Assembly: GCA_022315425.1 (NCBI GenBank)
Contig: JAIUPT010000039.1
Span: 248,001 to 312,000, forward strand
Direction: 5' to 3'
Length of the DNA: 64,000 bases
From: Pseudevernia furfuracea
Lineage: Eukaryota > Ascomycota > Lecanoromycetes > Lecanorales > Parmeliaceae
Below, piece by piece: positions 54,606-64,000 of the stretch. How positions within the stretch are numbered: the stretch's first letter is position 1; the number at the start of each line of letters is the position of its first letter. Under the pieces are notes generated by a model. The model was not told the DNA's origin, did no database searches, and saw nothing but the letters and a program-made list of their open reading frames with translations. The translations under genes were made by a program, and so were the position numbers.

Positions 54606-54928
54606 GGTACTCAGTGGACAGCTTTGGAGTTTGGAGACACATCAACAAGTCTTTGAAGTTGAGTATTGACCTCCAGGGAGAAGACCAAGGAGGAAACGGT
54701 GGTATAGGTAAACAGCATGACAGGCGGGACTCGGCTTTGGCCCTTTTTCCAACAATGTCGGTCCCCCCTACTCAGATGGAAGTTATGTAATAAGCAGAAG
54801 ATTTCTGTCTACATGAGATTCGTTATCGATAACCGTAGGGCTGATATGGAGATATCAACATTGACCGCGCTTGGATGAGAGACTTCTCTGGGGCGCAATC
54901 AAATAGCTACCTTACCCAGACAAATCCG
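54606..54928. promoter_or_regulatory. Divergent spacer, dehydrogenase relic and VPS25
   Basis: Start regions of two outward genes. An in-frame ATG at 54875 would extend Vps25 by 18 residues of poor quality, so I leave this stretch as noncoding. A GGTCCCCCCT string lies near 54760. Confidence 0.4.
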
Positions 54929-55552
54929 ATGGCTCCTGTGCAACATGTTGCCGCTGAACCATTTACATATCCCAAATCCTACTCTTTCCCCCCGTTCTTT
55001 ACCATCCAACCCAACCTCCAGACCCGCCTCTCACAACTCCGCAAATGGTCCCGCCTAATCCAGCGATACTGCCGACATCACCATATTTTCAAGCTCTCTC
55101 TAGTCTCTGCCCTTGATACACCCCTATTCAAGAATGCAGAACTGAGGAAGAGGTTAAGTATGAATGATGCGTTGCAAGTGGTGGATTGGATGACGAGGGA
55201 TGAGGGTGGTAGGAGGGCTGAGTGGATTGATGGAGGGGTTGGCGCGAAAGGGGGAACGGCGTGGGTGTATTGGAAGAGGCCTGAGGAGTGGGCGGACGTG
55301 ATTGTTGGCTGGGTGGAGGGTACTGGGCTGAAGAATACGGTGCTCACGCTATATGAGTTGATGAATGGGGAGACGACTGTTGGGCAGGGTATAGTACCTC
55401 GTCATTAAAGGCTGAAGTTGAGTGCTCACGGAACGCCAGATTTCCATGGCATGGACGCCGAACTGTTCCACAGATCTCTGGCCGTGTTGGCCAAACGGGG
55501 CAAAGCGCAGGTATTTGGAAGTGAAGATCAGCAGGGAATCAAATTTTTCTGA
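54929..55552 (+). CDS. VPS25: ESCRT-II subunit Vps25
   Basis: Two exons (54929-55388, 55440-55552), 51-base intron, 190 residues. The N-terminus has the PPxF-type motif that contacts Vps22/Vps36: KSYSFPPFFTIQPNLQTRLS. Two winged-helix domains follow: WSRLIQRYCRHHHIFKLSL in the first, WVYWKRPEEWADVIVGWVE and NTVLTLYELMNGETTVGQ in the second, ending DFHGMDAELFHRSLAVLAKR and GIKFF. Vps25 is present twice in the ESCRT-II complex on endosomes and recruits Vps20. I prefer the ATG at 54929; one 54 bases upstream is in frame. It converges on the Brc1-like gene with 171 bases between stop codons. Confidence 0.95.
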
Positions 55553-55723
55553 AGATGTCTGCATTGAGTGCTGCCCTTGCAGATTGCACTTGTTCATCTC
55601 TGAAGGCTTTCCCAAGGAATCGGCCCTGATGCACAGACGTCATACATCTCTCTCGACATGCTATGAAAAGGACTTGTGCCGTCACAAACGCCCCGCTCAA
55701 CCCTCCCAATGCCCACCTTGCGC

Positions 55724-58510
55724 TCAAGGGGTGACTGTGACGTCTTTGTCGGTCAAGTTATAAATGTCACGCCATTGGTGCTTTTGCGACAGTGCAAGGT
55801 CCAGCACCCAGTCGTGGCGGACAACGAGAGGGAGCTTGCCCACTCCTTCGATCATCTGCCGAAACTTTGGCCACAACCTCGCCTCTTCCGGTGTAGCACC
55901 ACTGATGAGGTAAACGTATCCAGGCGTGCCAGCCTCGGAGCCATCACCCTCTTCGTCCAGACCTGCTCGCAGCGTTGCGGTGGATCCAGCACGAGCGCGA
56001 TACATGAGGCACTTGCCACCGTTGACTTCCACAATGGACTTGTAGGTCTCAAAACCGCCCTGTATGTTTTCGGTGCAATAAATCGCGTACCCTCGAAGGA
56101 GCTGGCCTTTGTTGCTCTTTGCTCGAGCGAGGGCATCGCTGAGCTTGTAGCCCATTCGCTTTTCGCCTTCGGTGTCTTGCAGCAGGTAGTCTTCTGGCTC
56201 TAGTCGTTTGTTCTGTAAGAGGCAATCGTTCACAAAGTCTGTTGATAAGACAATGGGAGCGTGTGCCAGCGCGCAGATGAACTTCTGTGTGCGGAGGATT
56301 TGAGGAGAAGCAAGATGAGTGCAACCGACGAAATCATGGAGGATCAGTATTCCCATTTCTCGAAGTCGTGCCTGAGCCTTGTCAGTATGCACATAGCTGG
56401 TGGGCGGTTCATCCACTTACGCGCTCTTCGTTTTCCTTTTTGCCAGCGCCTACCCATCCCTTGTATCCAGAGAGCGCCAAACGCATCGATGGAGGAGCAA
56501 GACCCTTTGACTTCTTAGCCCTCTTCGTCAATCTGGTCTCTTCATCTGCTCCTGTATCGGTGTCTTCTTCTTTTGATACCGATCGCTTTCTGTTGACCTC
56601 GGGCACCATATCTTCGCTTGACTTGCGACCTCCATGGGTAACACCACCAACTCTCTTTATCTCTTTTTGAAAAAGTGCGATATCAGGGGCGAGATCGTGC
56701 AACTTTGCGACTGCCTTATCTTTGGCACTGCGACTACCTGAGGTCGAAGGTGTCTCGTTCTCTTTGCCCTGTCCTATAAATCGTGAAGGGGCTGGTGTTC
56801 GAACTGCGTTGCCCTCTGTATGTCTTCTGTTCTCTTTCGAAGCCTTGGGAGTGGGGCCATCAGATTGAAGAGCACGGAAAGGTACGTCTTGATTCCCAGC
56901 AGAACGCGGTGGATGGGCGTTCAAGGCATTCATACTCCTTGAAGACGTAGCGTTAGGAGATTTCACAGACATTGGCCTCGGCACATCGTCACCCTCAACA
57001 GAGGGATCAACGTCCGACCCGTGAGGAAAGAACACTTTCTCAACTGCTTGTCTGTCAATTGGTGTCTGCCCAACAACTTCGCCTAGGTTTGTACGCGTCG
57101 GAAAGTAGTTGTACCGCGGATCAGAGACGGTCTGTATCTGCCATTTGGCGTAGCTCTCTTCAAGCCAAAGGTGATTTACCATATGAATGTTCCATTCCTT
57201 TGCCGCGTCGCACTTTTCACTGACCATATGAGCAGTAATTAGATGTGTGTTATCCTCCTTCATCGTCTTAGTAAATTCTCCTCCTGCCACTTTGGCCAGA
57301 TTTTCCAGGTACACACGAGCCTCACCGTTGTAGTTCGAGAGACTGATACGAAATCTACTGAAGCCAGGAAGACCCTGGCGAGCAACCGGGTAGTGTAACA
57401 GCCGTCGCAGAGGCGAAGTCCATGCATTGTGAGTGATAAGATGGTAGAGCCAAGCCAGGTTTCCGACGTCCTTCCCAGCCCGGGAGGCTATCCGGTAGTC
57501 AAGTGACTCTCGGTAATGACAGATGAAGATGTCGGCTTTGTATACGCTGCCAGTCACCATCCCTCCACCTTTTACGATCAGATCCTCGATAGTGCCTAAA
57601 AGACGACTCCCCAATTCGAGATCCCCAGAGAGCATGACCTTCTTACCCTCGAAGACGGTGAGTTGGCGACGGTTCGCGCTAGGTGAGCTGGATGGCGTGG
57701 GTAGCCGATCAGGTCTAGGGGATGATGCGCCTAGCATGTCTTGTCGTCCGGCATCGGATATTCGCTCTTCGGGGCGTTTGCGTAGGATCTCAGGATCCGG
57801 CAGGCAGTAGGGCGCTTCATCAATCCGTTTCCCTAGTCTGAGGCAGTCGTCGAACCTAGCATAAGTCAGAACCCGTAACGATCGCAGATTGTTGATGGAA
57901 AGGTTGTTACCAATGTGGCAAAACAAATTTGCACTTCACATTCTTGCTGATGGCCGTTATGCACTTGTCCGAGTCCATAGTCAGAGCTACAATGTGGGTA
58001 ACCATCTTCGATACTGGACTAGAGTACAATCCACCCATGGCGAGAACCCCTCCAATGATCGCATCTGAATCTCCACTTGGTAGATCTGCGCAACATACGA
58101 CCAGACCGGAGAAGAATAGCCTAGGATCCGGGCTGTACTGTCGAGGGTTTGCGAGTCTGCCTTTAGCGATTGAGGCCTTCACCCAATCCGGTTTGACCAC
58201 AGACTTGAGAGCGTCATTAGCTGCTTCATACTCGGGGAAATCCGTCGTGGTTGAGATGATGTGCGTGAGGTCTTGCAAAGGAATCGGGTTCGCGATTGCT
58301 CTCCTGGTTATCTTTTCTGCCCCATTCTCTTCCAGTAATTCGGCAAGCTGAAGAATTGTGTCAGCATCAGTCTTTAGCTCTCAATCCAGGTGTTGGGACA
58401 CGCACCTCGCATGCGCTGTCTCCTGGAAGACCCTCGGTTTGCACGATGTAGAATTGGACTTGTGCAAACAAGGATTTGCTTTCTGCACCGTCCCGATCGA
58501 TGGCGGCCAT
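55724..58510 (-). CDS. Multi-BRCT DNA-damage protein (Brc1/Rtt107-like)
   Basis: Four exons (58510-58406, 58347-57911, 57855-56421, 56377-55724) sum to 2631 bases, 876 residues. The N-terminal half contains BRCT units: FFSGLVVCCADLPSGDSDAI, MVTHIVALTMDSDKC, VFEGKKVMLSGDLELGSRLL, FRISLSNYNGEARVYLENL and others, four in all by my reading. A basic, Ser/Pro-rich linker with predicted nuclear signals (KRAKKSKG) follows. The last 220 residues hold a further BRCT pair, with MGILILHDFVGCTHLASPQ and GYAIYCTENIQGGFETYKSI. Six BRCT domains with this spacing point to S. pombe Brc1 and S. cerevisiae Rtt107, scaffolds that bind gamma-H2A at damaged replication forks. An ACGCG motif lies about 145 bases upstream. 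It converges on VPS25. Confidence 0.88.
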
Positions 58511-59049
58511 GTTCGGTGAACTTCAATATAGTCTATGAGCGCAAAGAGTCCGTCTGTTGAGAAAGAATTGTGGTGAGCGCCTCAGAGGTGAGAACTCTGT
58601 AGAGAATTACAGATGTTGACTGAAGTCGCGTCGGCAAAAGCACTTATCGATTGACGCGCCAAGATTTTGAGACACGTGACTCGAAGCGGGATTTGCTTCG
58701 GCAAACCGTGACAGAACATTTTCAATTTGGAATTGGGGCTGCTGACTGTAGCCCACACATCGTCACCACCTTCTTCTTTATCGTGTTTATATGCGAACAC
58801 CGAGTTCATGCGGGGAGGGGGAGTGTTAATGTTGAATGCTTTCAGATCATGGCTTGACAAGACATGAGGGTCTAATCGTTTGTGTTGCCTGCTTGATGCA
58901 CGAGCAGCTAGAGTAGGGATTGCAAGGGGCCATTATTGATTCATGTTTGTATATATCTTCGAGAATTTCCCTGTCCAACCTTTTTTCCTTCGCCCTTTGT
59001 ACGAAAAGACTGCTTTTTGCACAGGTGTACATAATTTGCAGCTCCCACC
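58511..59049. promoter_or_regulatory. Divergent promoter, Brc1-like and alpha/beta hydrolase genes
   Basis: Both genes are transcribed outward. ACGCG lies at 58654-58658 and a CACGTG palindrome at 58673-58678. ACGCG is the MBF core of G1/S genes and CACGTG is an E-box-type site. Their use here is inferred. Confidence 0.35.
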
Positions 59050-60348
59050 ATGTCTCCTTCAATTTTCAGAGTGCAAGAGCATACCATCCCTTGCCAATAT
59101 ATTCGAGAATATCCCGGAGCAATATTGGAAAATCAGGAAGATGATCTTTCCCTCCATGTCAAGCAGTATACTCCCTTGGACCAGGCCTACGGCCAAACCG
59201 GCGCTATCACCATCATTGGTGCTCATGCGAATGGCTTTCCCAAGGAGTTGTACGAGCCTCTGTGGGACGACTTATCTCGAGCTTTGAGGAAGCAAGGACA
59301 AGCCATCAGAGGTATATGGATTGCGGATGTCGCCCATCAAGGGATGAGTGGGATTCTAAACGAAGATAAACTTGGCAACGACCCTTCTTGGAATGATCAT
59401 CCTCGCGACCTGCTGCATATGATCAACCACTTCCACAAAGATATGTCACGTCCTTTGGTAGGCATAGGCCACAGTATGGGCGGAAATCACTTGGTCAATC
59501 TGGCCTATCTACACCCACGACTCCTGACATCTCTTGTCCTCATTGATCCAGTTATCCAGAACGCTTCTGCTGCAGCTCCCGACAACTCTCAGTTGTCGTT
59601 TACCCAAGCATCAACCTTCCGCCGCGATAACTGGCCTTCTCGCGCGGAAGCCGCATCATCGGTCAAAAAAAGTAAGTTCTATCAGTCGTGGGACCCTCGG
59701 GTTTTGGATCTATGGATCAGATATGGCTTGCGAAGTCTGCCAACAGCTATTTACCCAAAGGATCATGGCGGCTCCGATCGCTCCGAAAATGATGACGGCC
59801 CCGTGACATTGACTACTACCAAGCATCAGGAGGTCTTCACCTTCTTGCGCCCAAATTTTGACGGCTTGGACGCAAATGGCAAACTGATTGTCAATCGCCG
59901 CACGCATCCTGATCTGGATTTGAGAGCCGCAGAACTATACCCTTTCTACCGGCCAGAGCTACCTGCAGTTTTCAACGACCTCCCACGTCTGAGGCCTAGC
60001 ACTCTGTACATCTTTGGTGGACAGTCCGATTTATCCACACCTGACTTGCGAAAGCAGAAGATGGAACGCACGGGTACCGGCGTGGGAGGTAGCGGCGGTG
60101 CTGGAGCAGATAGAGTGAAGGAAGTTGTGTTCGAAGACGTGGGACACCTTGTGCCCATGGAAGTCGTCGCAAAATGTGCTGCTGCCGCCGGAGAATGGCT
60201 AGCGAGCGATTTGAAGCGTTGGAGAGGCGAGGAAGCAGAGTTCAAGCGAGAGTGGGAGGCGAAGGAGAGAAGGGCGAAATGCACAGTCAGTGAAGAGTGG
60301 AAAAAGAACGTTGGCGGTGATCCGAGGAGAAAGTCGGAGAAGCTCTGA
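59050..60348 (+). CDS. Alpha/beta hydrolase, Lpx1/Akt2-like
   Basis: A single exon of 432 residues. The alpha/beta-hydrolase fold is shown by IIGAHANGFPKELYEPLWDD (oxyanion region), the nucleophile elbow GIGHSMGGNHLV with Ser142, the acid loop LYIFGGQSDLSTPD and the His366 motif FEDVGHLVPMEV. The triad is complete. The HANGFPKE and HSMGGN forms resemble the fungal peroxisomal hydrolases of the Lpx1 type and the Akt2/Aft2 proteins of Alternaria toxin clusters, which end in a PTS1. Here the C-terminus is SEKL, not a strong PTS1, so peroxisomal location is doubtful. A Gly-rich loop (GTGVGGSGGAGA) is inserted before the catalytic His. The substrate is unknown; no cluster partners are nearby. Confidence 0.85.
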   Translation: MSPSIFRVQEHTIPCQYIREYPGAILENQEDDLSLHVKQYTPLDQAYGQTGAITIIGAHANGFPKELYEPLWDDLSRALRKQGQAIRGIWIADVAHQGMSGILNEDKLGNDPSWNDHPRDLLHMINHFHKDMSRPLVGIGHSMGGNHLVNLAYLHPRLLTSLVLIDPVIQNASAAAPDNSQLSFTQASTFRRDNWPSRAEAASSVKKSKFYQSWDPRVLDLWIRYGLRSLPTAIYPKDHGGSDRSENDDGPVTLTTTKHQEVFTFLRPNFDGLDANGKLIVNRRTHPDLDLRAAELYPFYRPELPAVFNDLPRLRPSTLYIFGGQSDLSTPDLRKQKMERTGTGVGGSGGAGADRVKEVVFEDVGHLVPMEVVAKCAAAAGEWLASDLKRWRGEEAEFKREWEAKERRAKCTVSEEWKKNVGGDPRRKSEKL

Positions 60349-60717
60349 AGAGCCTCGTACGGGGACATCAAGGGCATGAAAGGAGTCATGCATGGAGGGA
60401 ATTTCAACCTTTCTGACTTCCACGAGGAAAGCTGTCAGAAAAAAGGCAGTTTGAAGAGCTCTCGTTTTTTATTTCTGCACACTGATGGGCATCGACCGAA
60501 ACGAATTGGCTATATTGCCCTACACACACGCTGTGCAGCCCCTTTATTCAGAACAATGTTCCGAGGAACGGATCTGGCGGGCCACTGTTAGGTTTATGTT
60601 GGACTTACTCCCGACAAATACACACATACACCTAATTCCGCACCCTTTGTAGATACCCATGGAAGGAAGCGCTTCGTATTAAGATGGTTCATGTCTATTT
60701 GCTATGATTCGAATTCA
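60349..60717. other. Convergent spacer
   Basis: 3' flanks of the hydrolase and ceramidase genes. No gene or structure is recognised. Confidence 0.4.
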
Positions 60718-61803
60718 TCAAGTGTTTTTCTTCGAAGGATCACATCGGGCATCGCCAGTCGCGCTCTTCGTTTGAACAACTTCTGGTAGTGACCAAAATC
60801 TCGGCCACGACAAGTCGTACTCATCCTGCCGTCCGTTCAAGCAATGCCTCAGCCAGATACCCCAAGTTATGTAGAAGTAGGCACCCGTGCCGGTCATGAG
60901 ATGCCTACAATCATGCGTTAGCAAAATGCCCTATTCAGCAATCCAGTGCAGGTACGTACCACCACCCATGACCTTCCAACAGGATCCCCCACGGCAGCCC
61001 AATCTCCCTTCTCCACACCCTCAGTTTTGAGCAATACACGTTATCCAGACTCCAGATGAAGAAACCCCCAAGGAATGTCGTAAGACCAAACCCAATCATG
61101 ACCCACATCGTCCCCAGGATCTTTCTATCCCTCCTATCCTCCCCTTGACTGACTAGCTTTTCATCGGCTGTCATGCTCCTTTGATGCAACAGCTTGTACT
61201 CGCTCTCACTCTGCTTCAGCCTAGGCCGCAAGTTCAATTCCATCACATACATGCTGCGCGTCAGGACGACAGCCGTTAGTATTGCGTAGGCATTCTGGTG
61301 GAAGGCGGGATCTTGAAGGTAGTGGTAATAGAGTGTGATGAAGATGGCGAGCGAGAGTAGGGAGAGCGCCAAGTAGAGCGAGAAGAGGCGGGAGCGCGAA
61401 TATGAGAAGGTGGCATAACACATGAGGCAGGTAGTGTATATCATGGACAGTTCGTCGACGAGCTGCATGGGATACTTGAGCGTTGCGTGGAAGAGGAAGC
61501 TACCCGTCCCGACGAGTAAGTAGCCAATGAAGCTGACGAGAAAGATGGTATCATGGCCCTGTTTGCGGCAGGATTGAATGCCAATGTAGGCGAAATAGAC
61601 AAAGAGGAGATTTGTGAGGGTATTAACTATCTCTGCGGCATAAGGGGTCACGTAGTAGTCCTTGTGGAGCTGTCAGTGGGGCCAACGAAATTGTTTCAGT
61701 GGGGTTCGCAGACTTCTTCGCACCAATTGATGGTGGAGGTGACTGGATCCCAATAGCCACCAGTTGATTTGCCATATGCGATCGATGGGAGCCAGGAAGG
61801 CAT
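60718..61803 (-). CDS. Alkaline ceramidase (Ypc1/Ydc1/ACER family)
   Basis: Three exons (61803-61714, 61660-60960, 60904-60718) give 325 residues. The start STGGYWDPVTSTINWCEEDY runs across the first intron into VTPYAAEIVNTLTNLLFVYF, the family N-terminus. Seven hydrophobic segments follow. The metal-site residues of the CREST hydrolase fold are present: Ser/His in GTGSFLFHATL, Asp in QLVDELSMIYTT, and the paired His in GHGWWHLMTGTGAYF, which spans the second intron. The enzyme splits (phyto/dihydro)ceramide into sphingoid base and fatty acid in the ER membrane and can run in reverse in yeast. I cannot tell phyto- from dihydroceramide preference. It diverges from prefoldin 1 across 206 bases. 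Confidence 0.92.
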
Positions 61804-62009
61804 CTTGAAGGCCTGAGTTGCGGCTTGGATAGCAGCGTAAAAAGTTGGATGTTGACAATGACCAAGCTGCCAAGCGGGGCCAAAACACCGAATTCCACGC
61901 TAATGGTGTACCCGGCGCTTGCAGACTTTCAGGGTCCAATGTGCGTCGAAAGGTTTAGCAGTCGACCAAGTCGGGTTGTGCCAGACTCAGCAGGTGTCGG
62001 TCATCAAAT

Positions 62010-62479
62010 ATGTCAATTCCCAACCAAGCTATACAGAAGGTTCACAATATCCTCTTACCATTTCCCATTGGCCTGGCTGATATTGTTATAGCTTGCTCAA
62101 GAAATCGAATCTCGAGCTCTCTCGGCACAACGAGAGATCAACATTGTCAAGACCGCCGTAGCAGCCAAGCAAAGAGACATTCGGATGCTGGAGCTCACGA
62201 CCACTGAAGTCAAGCAACTATCAAAGGACACAAAGGTCTATCAGGGCGTAGGGAAGATGTGAGACGTCCTCTCAATCTCTTTAGTTCCCCTATGCTAATG
62301 ATTACTTCTTCAGGTTCGTGTTCAGTCCTACGTCGGATGTAGAAAAGCGGCTGTCATCAGAAACGGCGGAGCTGAAGTCGGACATCTCGAATCTCAACAT
62401 AAAGTTGCACTCTCTAGAGATGACGCACAAGAATAGTCGGGAGCATATCGAGAGGATCATTCGGTCAGGAGGGAGATGA
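62010..62479 (+). CDS. PFD1: Prefoldin subunit 1
   Basis: Three exons (62010-62039, 62092-62258, 62314-62479) with 52- and 55-base introns give 120 residues, the usual size of this beta-type subunit. MSIPNQAIQK joins LAQEIESRALSAQREINIVK, then KQRDIRMLELTTTEVKQL, the hairpin VYQGVGKMFVFSPTSDVEKR and the second helix ETAELKSDISNLNIKLHSLE. The order helix, single hairpin, helix marks the beta class, and the hairpin sequence marks subunit 1. It works in the same hexamer as prefoldin 5, whose gene lies 39 kb away. Confidence 0.93.
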
Positions 62480-63561
62480 TAAATTCGCCCGCCGCAGTAC
62501 ACACTTCAGTATGACGGAGGACTGTCCTGCCTCTGAGATAGTGCTCTGCTCAAGGACCCGGCAAAGAAGCTTTGACATCAAATCTTACCACTCCTCTACA
62601 TACGCCAATGCGCGCGGTTTGGACCCTTTCGGATGCCCTTTCCAAATTACACACAAGCATAGCGACTGCAATGAAGGGACTCGGGCCTTTCAAGTATGTC
62701 AATCTCAGATGTCAGACTGAGCTTCAAGTGTGACAGGACAGCGATATTTCCGCTTTGAAGGAATGTAGTCGGTTTCCTTCGGTCAACATGGTTATAGTTG
62801 CTCATCGCTGGACTTTGCTACTGATAAGATCCTCCTTGTCGCCAAGACTGCCAAGCTTACGAGGTGCGGTCGAAGGGGTGCAGACTGCTATGGTGTTTCA
62901 CTCCTTCATGTTCAAAACAAGTATCAGGCGCAAAGACCATTGATACCGATTGCTGTACATCAAGCTTGCACTTGCTAGTACCTACAAGCCCCTCGGCAAA
63001 TGTACCAACTGCGTCGCAATTGTACAGACGAGAGTGGATTGAGAAATGCAAGGATTTCGACTTTGTAAGGTACGCAGGCGCTACCCAACAAAGTCTTTGC
63101 ATTGAATTTCGAAGTCGCACAGGCAACAAACGGAAGACATCAATAGATGCACGTGAGGACTGTTGGACTTCTCGTCTTGGAGCCGCCATGAAGCCTGAAG
63201 GTCTTTCCGGCGGGTATCTTCGTACCAATCCGGTTTGACAGTTGTTGGCAGATGTAAAAATCTCAATGACTTGTTGGATCTTTGATCTCGTCACGAAAAG
63301 TGACAGTAAATGCTCCTCCAATAACTCAGAGCTTTCGCTAGAAAGCCTAAAATAGGCAAAATGTGGGGTCACTAGCGCGGGAACCCCTTCGATCGTGATC
63401 ACGAGACAAACCCCGCCCCAACTTCTATGCCTCCCTCCATATCATAGTCTCGTACCTGATCATCTTCTCTCATCCATCAACCAGGTCCAGCATCTGCAAG
63501 ACTTCAATCAATCTCATCCATTAAAGAAACATCAACCCGTACTTCACTATCGTCAACCAAC
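62480..63561. other. Spacer without a supported gene
   Basis: Overlapping frames on both strands (62864-63238 plus, 62857-63402 minus) have no domain, signal or splice pattern that I trust. The last 150 bases are C/T-rich and should be the leader of the gene starting at 63562. Confidence 0.4.
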
Positions 63562-64000
63562 ATGTCAGTTGATGCAGCACCCTCGGACCTCACCAAGGTC
63601 GACTCCGCCATCTCTGGCTTGTCATCTTCTCCTCCCGACGATAAGGCACCCGTAAAGGGACACCGGAGAGCGAGCTCAAGTGCGGCAGGAGTGTACAACA
63701 TCGCTGACCTAGGTAAGTCAAGCAGAGGAAGCTGTTCTTGAGAGACTAGCAATGAACGTGCGGCTGACAAATGAATAGAAAAGGAAGGCAAGGAATTGCA
63801 AATCGCAAAGGAGACGCAGAAGCTGAACTGGTAAGTCACGTCAACACTTGTAGAAAGACCTGACGCCGTCACTCTCTCACCGTTACTCTTCGCCATCGTT
63901 GTCATCGTGTGGGTTGCACGGAGTGGCACGGAGTGGTGCTGACATTTCGGATCAGGCGGCTCAATACATCACCAGCCACGCTAGATGAGAAAGAAGTTCT
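63562..64000 (+). CDS. 5' part of an unknown fungal gene, cut by the window end
   Basis: Exons 63562-63712, 63779-63830 and from 63956 to the window edge join in phase through introns of 66 and 125 bases. The visible 82 residues start MSVDAAPSDLTKVDSAISGL, with a Ser/Pro-rich region, then YNIADLEKEGKELQIAKETQ, KLNW and RLNTSPATLDEKEV. The last part looks like the start of a conserved domain, but I do not recognise it. The second intron carries a short direct repeat (GCACGGAGTG twice). Confidence 0.7.

Noticed and set aside
62857..63402. 181-codon minus-strand frame and overlapping plus-strand frame
   Set aside because: Neither shows a family motif, membrane segment or believable gene structure.
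1..64000. tRNA, rRNA or CRISPR features
   Set aside because: Scanning by eye for B-box strings, cloverleaf arms and regularly spaced repeats gave nothing convincing; CRISPR is not expected in a fungal genome. A covariance-model search would settle the RNA question.

Overview
The window reads as nuclear DNA of a filamentous ascomycete (Pezizomycotina). Genes are densely packed on both strands and interrupted by short introns, mostly 40-125 bases, with GT..AG ends and CTRAY-like branch sites. The gene set is typical of that group: Orc1 with a BAH domain, eS30, Nas6, Prp46, Vps25, prefoldin subunits 1 and 5, an Mdm1-type sorting nexin, a Brc1/Rtt107-type BRCT protein, a fungal NACHT-ankyrin protein and a patatin fusion. 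I cannot assign a genus. Exon coordinates are my own splice models. For the models called complete, the exon lengths sum to a multiple of three.

Layout. 1-6 kb is a decayed accessory region: degenerate repeats with telomere-like hexamers, an intact DHA2-type MFS exporter, then two broken genes, a PDR-type ABC transporter fragment and an RWD/ADP-ribosyltransferase-like gene. 6.7-23.5 kb is a housekeeping block: a coiled-coil protein, a nitrilase-family amidase, a TMF-type golgin, Nas6, Prp46, Orc1, a FAM210/DUF1279 mitochondrial protein, a large fungal protein of unknown function and prefoldin 5. 24-43.4 kb is accessory: a hypothetical gene, a DIP5-type amino-acid permease, a secreted zincin-like protein without HExxH, a methyltransferase with an in-frame stop, a fragment resembling part of that methyltransferase, a 1466-residue NACHT-ankyrin protein, a DHHC palmitoyltransferase relic, a small unknown gene, and a patatin-like phospholipase fused to a nucleophile-less alpha/beta hydrolase and a zinc finger. 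45-64 kb is again mostly housekeeping: Mdm1-like, a triose-phosphate-type transporter, Trm8, eS30, Vps25, Brc1-like, an alpha/beta hydrolase, alkaline ceramidase, prefoldin 1 and the first exons of an unknown gene. One broken short-chain dehydrogenase sits within it.

The housekeeping genes fall into convergent and divergent pairs with short spacers (for example Nas6/Prp46, Orc1/FAM210-like, Trm8/eS30, ceramidase/prefoldin 1). The best candidate for something undescribed is the 28-43 kb island, where an NLR-like NACHT-ankyrin protein with an extra C-terminal domain lies about 4 kb from a patatin fusion, among broken genes. A functional link between them is inference only.
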